A stretch of DNA of 62,598 bases from UBA993 sp964485855 (GTDB taxonomy: Bacteria; Bacillota; Dethiobacteria; DTU022): NCBI GenBank assembly GCA_964485855.1, contig CAZAKI010000008.1, positions 1-62,598 on the forward strand, given 5' to 3'. The translations under genes were made by a program, and so were the position numbers. Each line of letters begins with the position of its first letter. Within the stretch, counting starts at the first letter, position 1. The notes below the pieces were generated by a model. That model was not told the DNA's origin, made no database searches, and saw only the letters and a program-made list of their open reading frames with translations. Below, piece by piece: positions 17,389-25,587 of this stretch.

Positions 17389-18579
17389 TTATGTTAATAC
17401 TTGACGAATCCGTTCCAGGGCCCAGTCAAGTTCTTCTCTTGAAATAACCAGAGGCGGTGCAAACCTAATAACATTTTCATGTGTTTCTTTAGCCAGAATA
17501 CCCAGTTCCATTAACTTTTCGCAGTAAGGTCTCGCTTTTTCAGTCAATTCGATCCCCACCAACAGGCCTCTGCCTCGCACTTCCTTGATTTTTGGATTAT
17601 TAATTTTTCTAAGTTGATCCGCAAAATAATTGCCTAGTTCGGATGATTTATTCACTAATTGTTCTTTTTCCATTAGATCCATTGAAGCGATGGAAACAGC
17701 ACAGGCCAAAGGATTGCCACCAAAGGTTGAACCGTGGGAACCTGGCTCAAAAACACCCAGGACCTTCTCATCTGCTGTTACAGCAGAAATGGGAAGAACT
17801 CCTCCGCCCAAAGCTTTGCCTAAAATATACACGTCAGGCTTAACATCTTCCCAATCACAGGCAAAAAGCTTACCTGTTCTGCCAAATCCGGTCTGAATTT
17901 CATCGGCCATAAAGATAACGTTATTATCTTTACAAAGCTGATATGCTTCTTTTAAATACCCCTGAGGCGGAATAATGATTCCACCCTCGCCCTGGATCGG
18001 CTCAACTAAAAAAGCGGCAGTGTTTTCATTGATTGCTTCCTGCAGGGCCTTAATATTTCCATATTCAATAATTTTAAAGCCTGGTGTAAATGGACCAAAT
18101 CCACTACGGTATGCTTCCTCTGAACTGAAAGAAACGATTGTAACAGTTCTGCCATGGAAATTACCACAACAGGTAATTATTTCTGCCTTGCCTTCCGCAA
18201 TTCCCTTTTCCCGATATGCCCAGCGGCGAACTGCTTTAATTGCTGTTTCTACTGCTTCGGCCCCGGTATTCATCGGTAGAACCATTTCTTTTTCGGTTAA
18301 TTTTGCCAAAACCGCACAAAATTCACCAAGCTGATCATTATGAAAGGCCCGTGAGGTAACTGTAATCCGATCGGCTTGATCTTTTAACGCCTGAATAATG
18401 CGTGGATGACGATGTCCAAAATTCATCGCTGAGTAGGCACTGAGCATATCCATATATCGTTTACCTTCAGGATCACTCACCCAGACACCTTCACCGTGTG
18501 AAAGGACAACCGGCAGAGGTAAATAATTCCTCGCTCCATATTTTTCAGTTACCTTTAAAATCTCTTCTGTTGCAGACAA
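17389..18579 (-). CDS. rocD: Ornithine--oxo-acid aminotransferase RocD
   Basis: PLP enzyme that interconverts ornithine and 2-oxoglutarate with glutamate-5-semialdehyde and glutamate. Family hallmarks: YGARNYLPLPVVLSHGEGVW at the N-terminus, YMDMLSAYSAMNFGHRHP, NTGAEAVETAIK, and the region ADEIQTGFGRTGKLFA with the PLP lysine following in ILGKALGGG. The TTG at 18579 is chosen because AAGGAG precedes it and it gives a 396-aa protein with the usual N-terminus; an earlier TTG reads through the tRNA-Trp terminator. HypD produces pyrroline-5-carboxylate, whose open form is glutamate semialdehyde, so RocD next to hypD suggests a hydroxyproline-to-ornithine route. The same enzyme could run in the opposite sense for ornithine use. 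Confidence 0.92.
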   Translation of the reverse strand: MSATEEILKVTEKYGARNYLPLPVVLSHGEGVWVSDPEGKRYMDMLSAYSAMNFGHRHPRIIQALKDQADRITVTSRAFHNDQLGEFCAVLAKLTEKEMVLPMNTGAEAVETAIKAVRRWAYREKGIAEGKAEIITCCGNFHGRTVTIVSFSSEEAYRSGFGPFTPGFKIIEYGNIKALQEAINENTAAFLVEPIQGEGGIIIPPQGYLKEAYQLCKDNNVIFMADEIQTGFGRTGKLFACDWEDVKPDVYILGKALGGGVLPISAVTADEKVLGVFEPGSHGSTFGGNPLACAVSIASMDLMEKEQLVNKSSELGNYFADQLRKINNPKIKEVRGRGLLVGIELTEKARPYCEKLMELGILAKETHENVIRFAPPLVISREELDWALERIRQVLT

Positions 18580-18600
18580 TCTGATCAGCTCCTTCTGAAT

Positions 18601-18635
18601 TAATAAAAGAGATGCCAAATCAATCTCAGCATCTC
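18601..18635 (-). terminator. Intrinsic terminator after tRNA-Trp
   Basis: Minus-strand stem GAGATGC / GCATCTC (seven perfect pairs, 13-base loop) followed by TTTTATTA, beginning 12 bases after the tRNA CCA end. The T-rich run overlaps the untranslated leader of rocD, whose Shine-Dalgarno site comes about 15 bases later, so rocD transcription either reads through this hairpin or starts very close to it. Confidence 0.7.
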
Positions 18636-18647
18636 GGGTTAAGACTG

Positions 18648-18723
18648 TGGCAGGGGAGACAGGACTTGAACCCGCAGCCTGCGGTTTTGGAGACCGCTGC
18701 TCTACCAGTTGAGCTACTCCCCT
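18648..18723 (-). tRNA. trnW: tRNA-Trp (anticodon CCA)
   Basis: Seventy-six bases with encoded CCA. Acceptor stem AGGGGAG / CTCCCCT, D-arm AGCTCAACTGGTAGAGC, anticodon stem GCGGT / ACCGC around CTCCAAA giving anticodon CCA, and the TPsiC arm GCGGGTTCAAGTCCTGT. It lies alone between hypD and rocD on the same strand. Confidence 0.97.
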
Positions 18724-18779
18724 TTACACCATAATTCTAAGCGATTTATCAGACCATGTCAACAATCGCCGCTTCTTGG

Positions 18780-21170
18780 CTAAAGAGACTGATGAGCAGT
18801 GCGTAAAATGATTTCATTTTGAAGCTGTTCGCTTAAATTATTAAAGTAATCACTGTAACCCGCCACCCTGACAATAAGATTTGCATATTCTTCAGGATTT
18901 TTTTGGGCGTTACGTAGGGTTTCCGCATCAACAACATTGAACTGGATATGATGCCCATCCATTCTAAAATAAGCACGAATGATGTGCACCAGGCTATCAA
19001 GTCCCTTCTCTCCCTCTAAAACTTGTGGTGTAAACTTGATATTCAATAGTGTACCACCAGTCAGCAGGTGATCCATTTTCGCTGCCGATTTGATCACGGC
19101 CGTCGGTCCGTTTAAATCAACGCCTTGGACCGGTGAAATCCCTTCAGAAAGAGGCATACCACTTCGCCTTCCATCCGGTGTGGCTCCAATAACCGAACCA
19201 AAATAAACATGACAGGTCGTCGGCAGCATATTAATTCGGTACGTACCACCACGGTAGCTGTCACGTCCATTAACCGCCTGATAGAACATCATAAAAATCT
19301 CATACATAATATTATCCGCATAATCATCGTCATTTCCGTAATGCGGTGTTTTATGCATTAGGTATTGTCTGGTTGTTTCTTGATCACTAAAATTTTGATC
19401 GAGAGTATCGATCAGCTCGGCGTAACTGTAGCGGTGGTTTTCAAAAACATGTTTCTTGAGGGCCGCGAGACTATCTGTGATCGTTCCGATCCCCACACCC
19501 TGGATATAGTTTGTATTGTAGCGAGCTCCACCGGCATTATAGTCTCTGGCGTTTTGCAGACAATCATCGATAATTAAAGAGAGAAATGGCGACGGCATTG
19601 TTTCAGCGTATAATTTTTCAATCAACTGGTTGCCGGCAATTTTTATTTCAATAAAATATTTAAGCTGCTTGTTATAAGCATCCATCAATTCTTCAAAAGT
19701 CTTAAAGTTCGGCCGACCACCATTACTGATTCCAAGTACTTTCCCGCTTAACGGATCGATACCACCATGCAATGTTATTTCCAAAACCTTAGTCAGGTTA
19801 AAGTAACCTGTCAAGATGTAACTTTCTTTACCAAAGGCACCTGTTTCAACACAACCACTTGTTCCCCCGCAGCGTGCATCAATCAGTGATTTACCCTGGG
19901 TTAAAAGTTCTTGAATTACTGCTTCAACATTAAAAACGGAAGGTTGCCCCCAACCTTTTCTGATCACTTCGCCTGCTTTGCGAATAAATAAATCTGGATT
20001 CTTTTTGCTTACCTGGATATTGGTGCTTGGCTGCAGTAAACGCATCTCATCGATTACTTCTAACAATAAATAGGTTAGCTCATTAACTCCGTCCGTACCG
20101 TCAGCTTTAACTCCACCTAAATTGATATTGGCAAAATCGGTATAGGTACCGCTTTCCTTAAGCGTGATTCCAACTTTAGGCGGTGCAGGCTGATTGTTAA
20201 ACTTAATCCAAAAACATTCTAAAAGCTCCTTGGAACTATCGCGATCTAAAATGCCCGCAGCCAAATCTTGCTGATAAAAAGGCAATAAATGTTGATCCAG
20301 CCTCCCAGGACAAAAAGCATCCCAAGTGTTTAACTCTGTTACTACTCCGAGATGGACGAACCAATAATACTGAAGGGCCTCCCACATAGTTCGCGGAGCC
20401 CTGGCCGGAACATGCCTGCAGATTTCAGCAATTTTGTGTAGCTCAGCTTTTCGTGAACTGTTAAATTCTGCGTCAGCCAACTCCTCAGCTTTGACGGCAT
20501 GGCGTTCGGCAAAAACGATTAAAGCCTCGGCGCATATAGCCATTGCTTTCAACTGTTCAATTTTATTCATTCCTAGATTTTGCTCACTTCTCGTTTGGAG
20601 CTCGGATATTTTATTGTTAATCTGTTCCAGAAGATCGAGCATTCCCAGCTTATAGATCTTATTGTCAGCTACAGTATGGCCGGGAGCACGTTGTTCCATA
20701 AATTCAGTAAATAAACCTGCTTCATAACAATCAAGCCACTCTCGACTGACTTGCTTAAAAATGTTTTCGCGCATTGATTTTCCCCGCCAAAAGGGGATGA
20801 TCTCTTCTTCCTGAATTCTTCTAACCTCTTCGCTTACGCTAAATGATATTTTTTTTCGATCATGAATAACTTTCAGATCTTCGACAGTATGGCAGCAAAG
20901 CTCCGGGTAGGTAGGGGTGACCTGCGGTCCAGTTCCTTTTTCGCCAACAATCAATTCACCTTCATTTATACAGATTGTTTTATTTTCCAGCAGGTGTTTA
21001 AATGTCAGCGCCCGGAGCATTGGAATTGATACTGTTCCATCATATTTTTTATAGGCTTCGGTAACTAGCAGCGCACGTTCCAAGGAAAGTACCGGCTTGG
21101 TATTCTCACTTTGCGCTCTTAAATTTCTTACCCGTTCAGTGCTACCTCTTTCTTTAACCTGCACTGTCAT
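18780..21170 (-). CDS. hypD: trans-4-hydroxy-L-proline dehydratase HypD (glycyl radical enzyme)
   Basis: Glycyl radical enzyme converting trans-4-hydroxy-L-proline to pyrroline-5-carboxylate and water. Long stretches agree with the Clostridioides difficile enzyme as I remember it: EFMEQRAPGHTV, WDAFCPGRLDQHL, KFNNQPAPPKVGITLKES, GTSGCVETGAFGKE and KMDHLLTGGTLLN. The thiyl cysteine is C440 and its partner glutamate E442 (GCVE); the radical glycine is G771 in VRVAGYSDYF. The 796-aa length and spacing to these residues match the reference (C434, G765). ATG at 21170 is used because GGGGTG precedes it, giving a 17-base overlap with the activase gene. The enzyme works only anoxically. No proC is adjacent; rocD follows after tRNA-Trp. 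Confidence 0.93.
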   Translation of the reverse strand: MTVQVKERGSTERVRNLRAQSENTKPVLSLERALLVTEAYKKYDGTVSIPMLRALTFKHLLENKTICINEGELIVGEKGTGPQVTPTYPELCCHTVEDLKVIHDRKKISFSVSEEVRRIQEEEIIPFWRGKSMRENIFKQVSREWLDCYEAGLFTEFMEQRAPGHTVADNKIYKLGMLDLLEQINNKISELQTRSEQNLGMNKIEQLKAMAICAEALIVFAERHAVKAEELADAEFNSSRKAELHKIAEICRHVPARAPRTMWEALQYYWFVHLGVVTELNTWDAFCPGRLDQHLLPFYQQDLAAGILDRDSSKELLECFWIKFNNQPAPPKVGITLKESGTYTDFANINLGGVKADGTDGVNELTYLLLEVIDEMRLLQPSTNIQVSKKNPDLFIRKAGEVIRKGWGQPSVFNVEAVIQELLTQGKSLIDARCGGTSGCVETGAFGKESYILTGYFNLTKVLEITLHGGIDPLSGKVLGISNGGRPNFKTFEELMDAYNKQLKYFIEIKIAGNQLIEKLYAETMPSPFLSLIIDDCLQNARDYNAGGARYNTNYIQGVGIGTITDSLAALKKHVFENHRYSYAELIDTLDQNFSDQETTRQYLMHKTPHYGNDDDYADNIMYEIFMMFYQAVNGRDSYRGGTYRINMLPTTCHVYFGSVIGATPDGRRSGMPLSEGISPVQGVDLNGPTAVIKSAAKMDHLLTGGTLLNIKFTPQVLEGEKGLDSLVHIIRAYFRMDGHHIQFNVVDAETLRNAQKNPEEYANLIVRVAGYSDYFNNLSEQLQNEIILRTAHQSL

Positions 21171-22071
21171 TGTAATCACCCCTGATTTTGATTCCTGTGC
21201 TTTTTAAAAATAACCCGGCTCTAGCTAACTCTTCTTTTGATATGCTAGGTAAACCTGAAAGTTGATAGTTTAAACCAATTTTTGCATATTTTGCTTCACC
21301 ATAATTATGAAAGGGGACTAACTCCACTTCACTAATTCCGGCTGCTAGTAGAAATTCAGCCGCCTTTTGCAGACGATTTTGATCATTATTAATCCCGGTG
21401 ATTAGTGGTAGCCTAACTTGTATGGTAGCGCCTGTTTCTACTAGCTTCATTAAGTTATCCAAAATCAACTTCCCTGATACACCAGTTAATTTTTTATAAT
21501 CTTCCGGATCAACTACTTTTAGATCGTATAGAAATAAATCAGTTAAACTGCTTGCCTTTTCTAAATAATGCCATGCTGTATGGCCACATGTTTCGATTGC
21601 AGTATTGATATTTTGTGCTTTTAAAAGTTCTAGCATTAAGAGCAAAAATTTTGCCTGAAAAAAAGGTTCACCGCCGGAAAAAGTTACACCACCTCCGGAT
21701 TCTTCAAATACCAAGCGATCTTTGAGAAGTTCATTGACTAGATCGCCGGCATCTAGATAGCGACCGGCAATTTCAAGGGCTAAAGCCGGGCAATTATCTA
21801 CACATAAATAACATTTCTTACACTTGGCTTCATCAATAAAAGGTTTCCCACTATCGAACAGAATTGCCCCTTTAGGGCAACTCTCATCGCAACGACCACA
21901 GCCTAAACATTTCTGAGAATGATATATATGAGATATATTTTTAGTAATACCCTCTGGATTTTGACACCAGAGGCATTTTAAGGGACAGCCTTTCAGGAAG
22001 ACAGTAGTCCTAATACCCGGACCATCATGCAAAGAAAAACGTTGAATATTAAAAATATTTCCGTAAGTCAT
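21154..22071 (-). CDS. hypE: Glycyl radical enzyme activase for HypD
   Basis: Radical SAM enzyme that abstracts a hydrogen from the radical glycine of HypD using S-adenosylmethionine. It shows the GRE-activase signature FSLHDGPGIRTTVFLKGCPLKCLWCQNPE with CxxxCxxC, followed by a two-cluster ferredoxin insert (CLGCGRCDESCP, CKKCYLCVDNCP) and the GGVTFSGGEPFFQ SAM-binding region; 305 aa is standard. It overlaps hypD by 17 bases and is the first gene of the pair, divergent from the second GRE operon. The symbol hypE is used here in the hydroxyproline sense, not for the hydrogenase maturation protein of the same name. Confidence 0.92.
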   Translation of the reverse strand: MTYGNIFNIQRFSLHDGPGIRTTVFLKGCPLKCLWCQNPEGITKNISHIYHSQKCLGCGRCDESCPKGAILFDSGKPFIDEAKCKKCYLCVDNCPALALEIAGRYLDAGDLVNELLKDRLVFEESGGGVTFSGGEPFFQAKFLLLMLELLKAQNINTAIETCGHTAWHYLEKASSLTDLFLYDLKVVDPEDYKKLTGVSGKLILDNLMKLVETGATIQVRLPLITGINNDQNRLQKAAEFLLAAGISEVELVPFHNYGEAKYAKIGLNYQLSGLPSISKEELARAGLFLKSTGIKIRGDYNDSAG

Positions 22072-22096
22072 TAGCCACCATTTAATAATGATTATT

Positions 22097-22162
22097 ATTA
22101 TAGCATAAAATAGTATATTATATCTATATTTACTGCTTTGTTAACAACCAATATGCTATAAT
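22097..22162. promoter_or_regulatory. Divergent promoter region with inverted repeats between hypE and the second GRE operon
   Basis: Two extended -10 elements TGCTATAAT face away from each other: one on the plus strand at 22154-22162, reading toward the second GRE, and one on the minus strand inside 22097-22105, reading toward hypE. Together they form an 11-base perfect inverted repeat, ATTATAGCATA (22097-22107) and TATGCTATAAT (22152-22162). Between them lies the palindrome TTGTTAACAA (22138-22147), in the -35 region of the plus promoter and a candidate operator. The symmetry suggests joint control of the two glycyl radical systems; no regulator gene is adjacent. Confidence 0.6.
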
Positions 22163-22199
22163 TAATTATACAACAAAGTAATGCTTGGAGGTAAACGTT

Positions 22200-24614
22200 A
22201 TGCCCCGTTCTAATGTAAAATTGCCTGCCGACAATATTCCGGCTTACCTTGAACGTATTAAACGTTTAAAAAATCGTGTTTTAACGACCATCCCGGAAAT
22301 GGATCTTGAAAATGCAATATTGCTGACCGAGGGTTTTCGCGAGTCAGAAGGAGAACCGCTGGTCCTTCGAAAAGCTAAGGCTTTTCGCAATCAGTGTTAT
22401 AAAAAAACAATCAAAATCTGGGATGACGAATTGATTGTTGGTTGTTCCGGCAGTAAAATCAGGGGCGGCATATTGTGTGCCGATTCATGCTGGTCCGTAC
22501 TGGACAGCGAGCTCGATACAATTAGTAGCCGCAAGTATGATCCATTTTACCTCAAACCCGAAGATCGAAATCTTTTTATCGAAAATATCCGTTCATACTG
22601 GAAAGGACGATCCAATTATGAGGAGTGGCTGGCTCAAATTCCAGCAGAGACTAAGATTCTGCGCGACCATGGTGTTATCTACATCGATCGTAAAGCAGTT
22701 CGCGGGTGGGGAGAAACTACCGGCGGATATCAATGGCTTATTGATGAAGGTTTAGAAGGGATTGTTGATCTAGTAAAAAAACAACGTGATAAACTTGATA
22801 TTACTACGCCAGGTGATTATGAAAAAGATTGCTACCTGCGAGCTTTACTTTATGTCGCTGATGGCATTAGCAAACTTGCTGAACGTTATGCAGAAGAAGC
22901 AGAAAAACTGGCTTCACTTGAAAAGAAACCATTAAGAAGACAGGAGTTGCTCCTAATTGCTAAGACCTGTCGTCGTGTTCCGGCCAAATCGGCACGAACT
23001 TTCCGTGAAGCTTTGCAATCACTATACTTCTATCAGATTTCCATTTTTATGGAACAAAATGCAGCCAGCTATAATCCTGGGCGGATGGACCAGTATTTAT
23101 GGCCCTACTATAAAAAAGACCTTGAAACAGGAGAGATTACTCCTGAACAGGCTCAGGAGCTGCTTGATTGTCTTTGGGTTAAATTCAGCGAACCCTGCCT
23201 TTTCCAGGATGCCCTTACCGCCGAATTTGCTGCCGGTTATCCGATGTTCCAAAACGTATGTGTTGGTGGAGTCGATCAGAGTGGCAGGGATGCCGTAAAC
23301 GATCTTTCGTATCTGATCCTGCAGGCAACCATGGATGTCCAGCTTTATCAGCCGTCACTTTCAGTCCGTTATAGCATGGCTAAAAATCCTAATTCCTTCC
23401 TGCGAAAGATAGTTGAACTGATCAGCCTGGGCACCGGTTTTCCCGCCTTTCATAACGATGATCTGGGCATTATGATGTTGATGAATAAAGGGATTCCCCT
23501 CAAGGAAGCTTATAACTGGAATCCCTGTGGTTGTGTGGAAACCAACCTGGAAGGCAGATTGCGCCAGTTCACAGCACTCGCCGATATTAACCTGGGCAGC
23601 ATAGTCGAGTTTGCCCTTTTAGATGGGAAAAACAGAAAAAGCAACCACTATATTTCTGCCAGGACAGGTGATGCCAGATCATATCAGACGTATGAAGAAT
23701 TTATGGATGCCGTTAAAGCCCAGATTGCTCATGCAATTCGTGCTGTAGTTGCCGGCAGTCATGTAATTGATGAAATCGGCTTTAATCGTCCTGTCCCGGC
23801 GCTATCTCTTACCTTCCGTGAATGCATTGAGAATGGCTTAGATTATGCCTGGGGTGGATCAAAATATAATACCGGAAATGGTATAATTCTCATTGGTGTT
23901 GCCGATTTAATTAATAGTCTGGTTGCAGTAAGACACTTGGTTTACGATGCCAAAAAAATAACGATGGCTACCCTGCTTGAAGCCCTGGAAAGTGATTTTA
24001 AAGGCTTCGATGAAATCAGAAAACTCTGTCTCGAGGCACCAAAATACGGTAATAACGAACCACTTGTTGATCAGACAACCGGAGAGATTTTTACTTATAT
24101 CGCTGATGAAATTGAAAAATACCATAGTAAATTCGGCAAGATGACCCCCGGCATCTTACCTGTTTCTGGTAATACTCCCTTTGGCCTCGAAGTAGGAGCC
24201 TTACCATCAGGGCGCAAGGCCTGGAAACCACTTGCTGACGGGGTCAGTCCCAGCGGCGGAACTGACTACCAGGGTCCGACCGCTGTCTTATCATCTGTTG
24301 CTCATCTACCCCATGGTCGTTTTGTTCAAGGTACTCTTTTAAATATGAAAATTGAACCGTCAATGTTTGATAGTGAAAATGGGATTACTCAATTGATGGC
24401 AATGTTAAAAAGTATGTGCAGTCTCGGCATCTATCATGTACAGTTTAATGTTATTGATCAGGATACTTTAATTCGCGCTCAGCAGAATCCGGATCAGTAC
24501 AAGGGCCTCCTGGTCAGGGTTGCCGGCTATACTGCTTATTTTACCGAACTGGGTAAGGATGTTCAGGATGAAATAATTGGTCGAACTGTACAGCAGGGGA
24601 TCTCAATCGGATGA
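22200..24614 (+). CDS. Glycyl radical enzyme of the PFL/dehydratase superfamily, substrate unknown
   Basis: An 804-aa glycyl radical enzyme with the thiyl cysteine C445 in NPCGCVETN and radical glycine G776 in VRVAGYTAYF. It is far from HypD in sequence: the cysteine loop has CGC in place of SGC, and the HypD substrate motifs are absent. The region WGETTGGYQWLIDEGLEGI corresponds to the GGH motif of GRE lyases. Its own activase overlaps it and a proline-racemase-family gene follows. Context suggests a hydroxyproline isomer or an N-methyl-hydroxyproline, since GREs acting on such compounds are known; a different eliminase or decarboxylase is possible. ATG at 22200 has GGAGG nine bases upstream; an earlier TTG overlaps that site. 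Confidence 0.85.
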   Translation: MPRSNVKLPADNIPAYLERIKRLKNRVLTTIPEMDLENAILLTEGFRESEGEPLVLRKAKAFRNQCYKKTIKIWDDELIVGCSGSKIRGGILCADSCWSVLDSELDTISSRKYDPFYLKPEDRNLFIENIRSYWKGRSNYEEWLAQIPAETKILRDHGVIYIDRKAVRGWGETTGGYQWLIDEGLEGIVDLVKKQRDKLDITTPGDYEKDCYLRALLYVADGISKLAERYAEEAEKLASLEKKPLRRQELLLIAKTCRRVPAKSARTFREALQSLYFYQISIFMEQNAASYNPGRMDQYLWPYYKKDLETGEITPEQAQELLDCLWVKFSEPCLFQDALTAEFAAGYPMFQNVCVGGVDQSGRDAVNDLSYLILQATMDVQLYQPSLSVRYSMAKNPNSFLRKIVELISLGTGFPAFHNDDLGIMMLMNKGIPLKEAYNWNPCGCVETNLEGRLRQFTALADINLGSIVEFALLDGKNRKSNHYISARTGDARSYQTYEEFMDAVKAQIAHAIRAVVAGSHVIDEIGFNRPVPALSLTFRECIENGLDYAWGGSKYNTGNGIILIGVADLINSLVAVRHLVYDAKKITMATLLEALESDFKGFDEIRKLCLEAPKYGNNEPLVDQTTGEIFTYIADEIEKYHSKFGKMTPGILPVSGNTPFGLEVGALPSGRKAWKPLADGVSPSGGTDYQGPTAVLSSVAHLPHGRFVQGTLLNMKIEPSMFDSENGITQLMAMLKSMCSLGIYHVQFNVIDQDTLIRAQQNPDQYKGLLVRVAGYTAYFTELGKDVQDEIIGRTVQQGISIG

Positions 24615-25573
24615 CAACCGCCAGCTCGTCCTCTACACTCACCGGCACTGTCTTGCGTTTTGAACGTGCCTCGATCCATGATGGTCCAGGTTTAAGAACT
24701 GTTCTCTTTCTTATGGGTTGCCCGCTGCACTGCCCCTGGTGCTCAACCCCGGAGTCAAGTAGTTTAGTGCCACAGCGGGGCTATAACCAGGATCAATGTA
24801 CGCTTTGTGGCAAATGCATATCTGCCTGCTCCGCATTGGCTTTAGCCATTAATGTTGCGGAAAAGAAAGTTACCTGTGATCTTGAACGCTGCCGTCTTTG
24901 CTTCAATTGTTTTCAAACCTGTCCGCATAATGCGATCAAAAAATATGGATTTACCACGACTGTAAACGAAACCATTGAACAGATTCGCAAAGATGAAATA
25001 TTCTATTTTCACTCCGGCGGAGGAGTGACTATCAGCGGTGGTGAACCTTTTTACCAACCTGAATTTACCTCTACCATCTTACAGGAGTGCAAAAAACTAG
25101 GCATCCATACAGCTGTGGAAAGCTGCATGCATGTTCCATTTGACATGATTGCTATATCTCTACCCTGGATCGATCATCTCTATGCCGATTTAAAGCAAAT
25201 GGATAAATATTTACACCAGCTCTGGCTTGGCAAAGACAATTTGTTAATCCTTAAAAATCTAAAAAAAGTTGATGCTTCCGATTTTCCAGTAGCAGTTACT
25301 GTTCGCATCCCTTTAATCCCCGGCTTTAATGACAGCAATCAAAACCTTAAGGAAACTGTTGAATTCTGTGCTAACCTTGACAAGATCATCGCCATTGAAG
25401 TTCTCCCTTATCATCGCCTGGGCAGCGATACTTATCGGTATCTAGATCTTGATTATCAATGTAAAGATCTAATCCCGCCTTCGGACGAATATCTTTTTGA
25501 AAGAGCAACTTTTATGAGAAAACTAGCCGGCACTTTACCGGTAATCATCGGAAGTGGCTTAAATCAAAACTAA
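24611..25573 (+). CDS. Glycyl radical enzyme activase (for the GRE at 22200)
   Basis: Radical SAM activase of 320 aa. It shows ASIHDGPGLRTVLFLMGCP with CPLHCPWC (CxxxCxxC), two ferredoxin-type clusters (CTLCGKCISAC, CRLCFNCFQTCP) and SGGGVTISGGEPFYQ. It overlaps the GRE stop by four bases (ATGA), so the two are translationally coupled and almost certainly an enzyme-activase pair. It is clearly diverged from the activase of HypD, consistent with dedicated activases for each enzyme. Confidence 0.92.
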   Translation: MTTASSSSTLTGTVLRFERASIHDGPGLRTVLFLMGCPLHCPWCSTPESSSLVPQRGYNQDQCTLCGKCISACSALALAINVAEKKVTCDLERCRLCFNCFQTCPHNAIKKYGFTTTVNETIEQIRKDEIFYFHSGGGVTISGGEPFYQPEFTSTILQECKKLGIHTAVESCMHVPFDMIAISLPWIDHLYADLKQMDKYLHQLWLGKDNLLILKNLKKVDASDFPVAVTVRIPLIPGFNDSNQNLKETVEFCANLDKIIAIEVLPYHRLGSDTYRYLDLDYQCKDLIPPSDEYLFERATFMRKLAGTLPVIIGSGLNQN

Positions 25574-25587
25574 AAGGAGGCAGAACG

